Shown here one piece after another: positions 8,091 through 11,382 of a stretch of 11,382 nucleotides of DNA. Position 1 is the first letter of the stretch, and every line of letters begins with the position of its first letter. This DNA comes from Podila epigama (lineage: Eukaryota > Mortierellomycota > Mortierellomycetes > Mortierellales > Mortierellaceae), in NCBI GenBank assembly GCA_015679605.1, contig JAAAVE010000182.1, forward strand, positions 1 through 11,382. The letters are read 5' to 3'. The translations under genes and the position numbers were made by a program. A model generated the notes under the pieces. The model made no database searches and was not told the DNA's origin. It saw only the letters and a program-made list of their open reading frames with translations.

Positions 8091-11000
8091 ATGCTTCGAG
8101 CTGCAGCCTTCGCCAGGCAAAGTCCCTGTTGGACAAGACCTGTGCGCAACTCCGTCCCTTGTTCACGATGGACTTCAGTACCGACAATGGCCGTGCGCAC
8201 TGCTCATTGTGCAACAACACCAACCCGCACAGCACTCACAGCCAAACCTATGCTAATGCTAAAGACCCGCAGCACCGCATCCGTCAAGGCGGTTGCTAAA
8301 CATGGTTACTCTACCGAGGCTTCTGTTTCTGTTGAGGAAGAGGTATATACATTCATGTATACACTACATTGTATGGCTTTGTTTTCAATGGACCATAACA
8401 ACTTCCCCTCCCGTTTCCTTATCTGACACTTTCAGGACACATTTCCATCTCTCTTCCCCTTTCTCAATGACTTGCCATAGCTCCCATTGAGATATGGCAT
8501 GCTGTACTTTGACAACGCGTATCCGCTCAAGATGGGATGGTGGGATATTCGCTACTCACTACTTAGACCAGGTTGGAAGTCTCTCGAACGCAAAGCGAAA
8601 TATGAACTCGTCCCTCCTGAAAAGGCTATGCCGTTCCACTTCAAAATCGGTGGTATCGAGCCTAGACTCAAGGACGGTGGCATGTTTGTCCATTTCTCAT
8701 ACGTCCACCCACCTTCCTACACGACCAAAGAGGCCTTGAAGGAAATTGAAAGCAGGTGTGAACAACATTTGATAAGCCATGATCATTACATGTGGTTCAA
8801 TTTTCAAAAGGTGCGTGCCTTTTTGGTTAAAGGTACACCTTTCCTGGAAGACATGGCCAGTCGATACCCCAACAGCAGGATCCGGATTGAATACTCGGGC
8901 GACTTGGGCGTTGAAGGCTTGTACTCATTATTCCGCAAATATGGCAAAATCATGGACATCACTATTCTACCCCCTGTCAAGGACATGCCACGCCAAGCCA
9001 TCGTCCAATATTCGTTCATGCGTGCATCGACCAGTGCCAAGAGCTGTCTCCACGGAGCAGAGATCAACGGCGTTCGACTCAATGTCACTTATGAAAAGAC
9101 GCTCCAGGGCAACGCCATCTGGACCTGGCTCAACAACCATCCACGATTGAGTGTACCCCTGGGTGGTGCTGTCCTAGCCAGTATCTCCTTTGTGATCTTT
9201 GACCCATTGAGAGTCTTTAGCATGCACGCTAAGATCACACAGCTATTCAACGTGAACGAATATTCGTTCTTACGCTGGTTGCGCAAGGAAACTTATGGTC
9301 GTCTGACTCGTACCACTGCAGAATCACAGGCTACCGGCTGGCGCGAACGTGAAAATGACGAAGAAATTTTGCGTAACTGGCTCCGTACTCCCCCAGGTGA
9401 GTTTCCAAGAAGAAGAAGAAGAAGAAGAAGAAGAAGAAGAAGATGAAGAGAAAGAGAAAGTTGACAAGTGGGTGTATTGGAAAGAAAAGAACCGACTTTT
9501 ACCTCATAACTACTGGAAAAACTGAAATGCATCGAAACCTAATACACTATCTACACTTCAAAAAAAAAAAAATTAGAAACGTTTGCCATTGTGCATGGAC
9601 CTCGAGGATCGGGCAAGACAGAATTGGTGGACTATGTGATCAAGGAAAAGAAGCACAAGGTGGTGATCCGTTGCGAGGAACTCGCCAATTCGCGTAGCGA
9701 CAGCGAATTACTCTCCAACCTTGCGAAACAAATCGGCTATATCCCTCTCTTCCAATTCATGACCACTATCAACAACATGATGGACATGGCAATCACTGCC
9801 ACAACCGGACAAAAAGCAGGTACACTACTTTTTTTTTCTCTTTGATGTCTTTTATTCTTTGCTGCTGTTATTGTTCTTTTTTTTTTTTTTTTGTGAAAAT
9901 CGAATTTCGACTAACATCCCTTCCTTTTGTTTCTCTCGACAAAATGTGCCAAATAAGGTCTTTCGGCAACGTTTGAAGGTCAACTGAAAAAGATTCTCGA
10001 CACATTGACGATTGCCATTCAACAGGCATCCCCTACCAAGGACATGAACAACGTCTCGCCAGAGGCCATCATGAAACGCATTGAACAAACCCTTGAGGAA
10101 AAGAAATTGCGTGCAGACAAAAATGCCGAAGGTGGATGTACTCCAGCCGAGACCTTCAAGGCCAAACGAGCAGCCAAAAAGAAGATAAAGCAACAAGAGG
10201 AGAGCGGCTGGTGTGACCCGGACGATATCCCTGTGATTGTCATTGACGGCTACATGTCTCGTGAGAAGGGACCTCATGCCAAGGAGTTGTGGACGTTTTT
10301 GGCCGAATGGGCAGCTGTTCTTGTAGAGAACCATGTTGCACATGTCATTTTCATTACAAATAACGTCGCTGCCTCAAAGCCCCTTGCTAAAGGTGAGTGT
10401 TTGTGTGTGTGTGTGTGTGTGTGAGAAAGAGAGAGAGAGAGAGAGAGAGAGAAAAGTGGAAATGGAGTTGATTTTTATTCTGACAAGAATGACCTTGTCT
10501 CTCAATGCCATTTCTTATAGCCTTGCCAAGTATGACCTTTGAGACTGTGGTATTGGCCGATGCTACACTCGACTCTGCTCTCGAGTTTGTGTACAAGCAT
10601 TTGGACAGAGACGAGTATCCTGATTTGATCCGCTGTGTCCAGACCATTGGTGGTCGTCTGACCGACTTGGAGCTCTTTGTACAAAAAGTGAAGAGCGGCA
10701 TGGGCCCTGAAGGTATGATTTTGATTTTGTGTATATATTGGATGCTGGTTGTGCGTCCGGTCTATGTGACAGACTACAAAAAAAGGGGGGGTAGGAGAAA
10801 ATGTGGCTAGAGAAATATAGGTTTTCCCCACTAACGCGTCCTTTCTATCCTTCCTAGATGCTGTACACGACATTTTGACAAGGGCTGTGGTTGAAGTGCG
10901 CAAGAGTGCATTTGATTTTGACAGCAAGGATGAAAAGGTCTTGAATTGGTCGACACTCCAATTCTGGACCATCTTGAAGAAGCTGGCAGCAACTGAAGTG

Positions 11001-11251
11001 GTAAGAGATTGGTTTTTCTCTTGTTTCTTGGTTTTTTTGTTGTTGTTTGTTTAAACTTATGTACTCGTGTTTCTTTCTGGGTAATAAGACCCTTCGTCAC
11101 TCGAGGAACTGACTTTACACTTCTCGTCTTTCCCTTCATATTTTTAAGGCCAACTTTGATGAGCTCAAGGTCCACCCATTGTTCAAAAACGACGAGTCCC
11201 ATTTCGGCGCATTGGAGCAGGCTGAATTGATCACCATTGTCCACAAGAACG
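8091..11251 (+). CDS. YME2: Mitochondrial escape protein 2 (Yme2/Rna12), partial at the 3' end
   Basis: Integral inner mitochondrial membrane protein involved in mtDNA maintenance and nucleoid organisation; loss in yeast raises escape of mtDNA to the nucleus. Exons: 8091-8342, 8481-9396, 9577-9819, 9958-10392, 10521-10712, 10858-11000, 11149-11251; six complete introns of 128-180 nt. At least 761 residues are encoded; yeast Yme2 is about 850, so roughly the last tenth lies beyond the right edge after a GTATGT donor at 11252. Residues 1-70 are a basic mitochondrial presequence with almost no acidic residues (HGYSTEAS near the probable cleavage). An RRM spans about 216-292. A single membrane helix lies near 308-324 (SVPLGGAVLASISFVIF). 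The NTPase domain follows: Walker A GPRGSGKT 397-404, Walker B VIVID with D567, and a sensor-1-like VIFITNN. A charged Lys/Glu-rich segment (about 505-553) separates Walker A and B. The start is the first ATG in the spliced frame. Confidence 0.95.
9408..9443 (+). repeat. (AGA)12 trinucleotide repeat in YME2 intron 2
   Basis: Twelve perfect AGA units begin 11 nt after the GTGAGT donor at 9397, then an interrupted GA-rich purine tract runs to about 9460. The frame of the upstream exon stays open through the repeat and would read twelve arginines before a TGA at 9444-9446 if the intron were retained. Confidence 0.95.
9877..9892 (+). repeat. T16 homopolymer in YME2 intron 3
   Basis: A run of sixteen T in the middle of the 138-nt intron 9820-9957. 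It may act as part of the polypyrimidine signal, although the acceptor lies 65 nt further on. Its exact length is prone to sequencing error. Confidence 0.85.
10399..10453 (+). repeat. Compound (TG)n-(GA)n microsatellite in YME2 intron 4
   Basis: About eleven TG units (to 10422), a short GAGAAAGA bridge, then about twelve GA units. It begins within 10 nt of the GTGAGT donor at 10393 and takes up nearly half of the 128-nt intron. Confidence 0.9.
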
Positions 11252-11382
11252 GTATGTATTTTCACTTCATTTTTTTTCTTCTTGGGCACTGCCTCTTCAC
11301 TCGACTACTCTTATTAATACATGACCTATCTTTTTTTTGTGTTACTTGCTGCTTAATAACCAAAAAAAAAAAAAAAAAAAAT
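11252..11382 (+). other. Start of YME2 intron 7, ending in a poly(A) tract at the window edge
   Basis: A GTATGT donor follows the phase-1 end of exon 7 (HKN plus one base). The remaining 131 nt are T-rich, with no plausible continuation exon, and finish in A20 at 11362-11381. The next exon lies outside. Given the usual intron size here it was probably close to the edge. Confidence 0.75.

Noticed and set aside
7957-8235. 92-codon minus-strand frame in the NDUFS4-YME2 gap
   Set aside because: Lies over the YME2 presequence exon and its pyrimidine-rich leader; the translation is Lys/Glu/Phe-rich low complexity.
9852-10343. 163-codon minus-strand frame
   Set aside because: Antisense to YME2 exon 4, which holds Walker B and sensor 1; the poly-Lys/Asn end comes from the intronic T run.
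10831-11289. 152-codon minus-strand frame
   Set aside because: Antisense across two YME2 exons and an intron; Lys-rich because of the T tracts.
1-11382. CRISPR array, transposon, tRNA or rRNA, or a novel multi-gene system
   Set aside because: No regularly spaced repeats, terminal repeats, transposase or reverse transcriptase motifs, or tRNA A/B boxes were seen; all long coding signals belong to four conserved housekeeping-type fungal genes.

Overview
This is an ordinary nuclear stretch from a filamentous fungus. The genes have several short introns (mostly 115-180 nt, GT...AG, often GTAAGT/GTGAGT/GTATGT donors). Intergenic and intronic DNA is T-rich and full of microsatellites. The protein set (Cch1 calcium channel, a GH5 subfamily 12 glucosidase, complex I subunit NDUFS4, Yme2) is a fungal combination. 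The presence of complex I excludes Saccharomyces-type yeasts. The overall style suggests an early-diverging lineage (Mucoromycota, perhaps Mortierellomycotina), but that placement is an impression and not a proof.

Layout, left to right: (1) the 5' end of a CCH1-like voltage-gated calcium channel gene on the minus strand, cut by the left edge; (2) a 626-bp divergent promoter region; (3) a complete three-exon gene on the plus strand (2227-6140) for a 964-residue GH5_12 glucosylceramidase / steryl-beta-glucosidase, with an unusually long first intron; (4) a 271-bp convergent 3' region; (5) a complete four-exon NDUFS4 gene on the minus strand (7590-6412, 164 residues); (6) a 500-bp divergent promoter; (7) a YME2 gene on the plus strand (from 8091), seven exons visible and the last part lost beyond the right edge.

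The gene models were rebuilt by joining exons at splice sites that keep the frame and restore known family motifs; every visible junction keeps phase. NDUFS4 and YME2 both encode mitochondrial inner-membrane proteins and share one head-to-head promoter. CCH1 and the glucosidase share another but have no obvious functional link. I see no mobile element, CRISPR, tRNA or rRNA. I did not find a novel system. The best leads are a candidate poison exon inside the long glucosidase intron, a cysteine-rich C-terminus on the glucosidase, an in-frame hydrophobic N-terminal extension of it, and the shared mitochondrial promoter. Both window ends lie in homopolymers, which suggests a short-read contig broken at low-complexity sequence.
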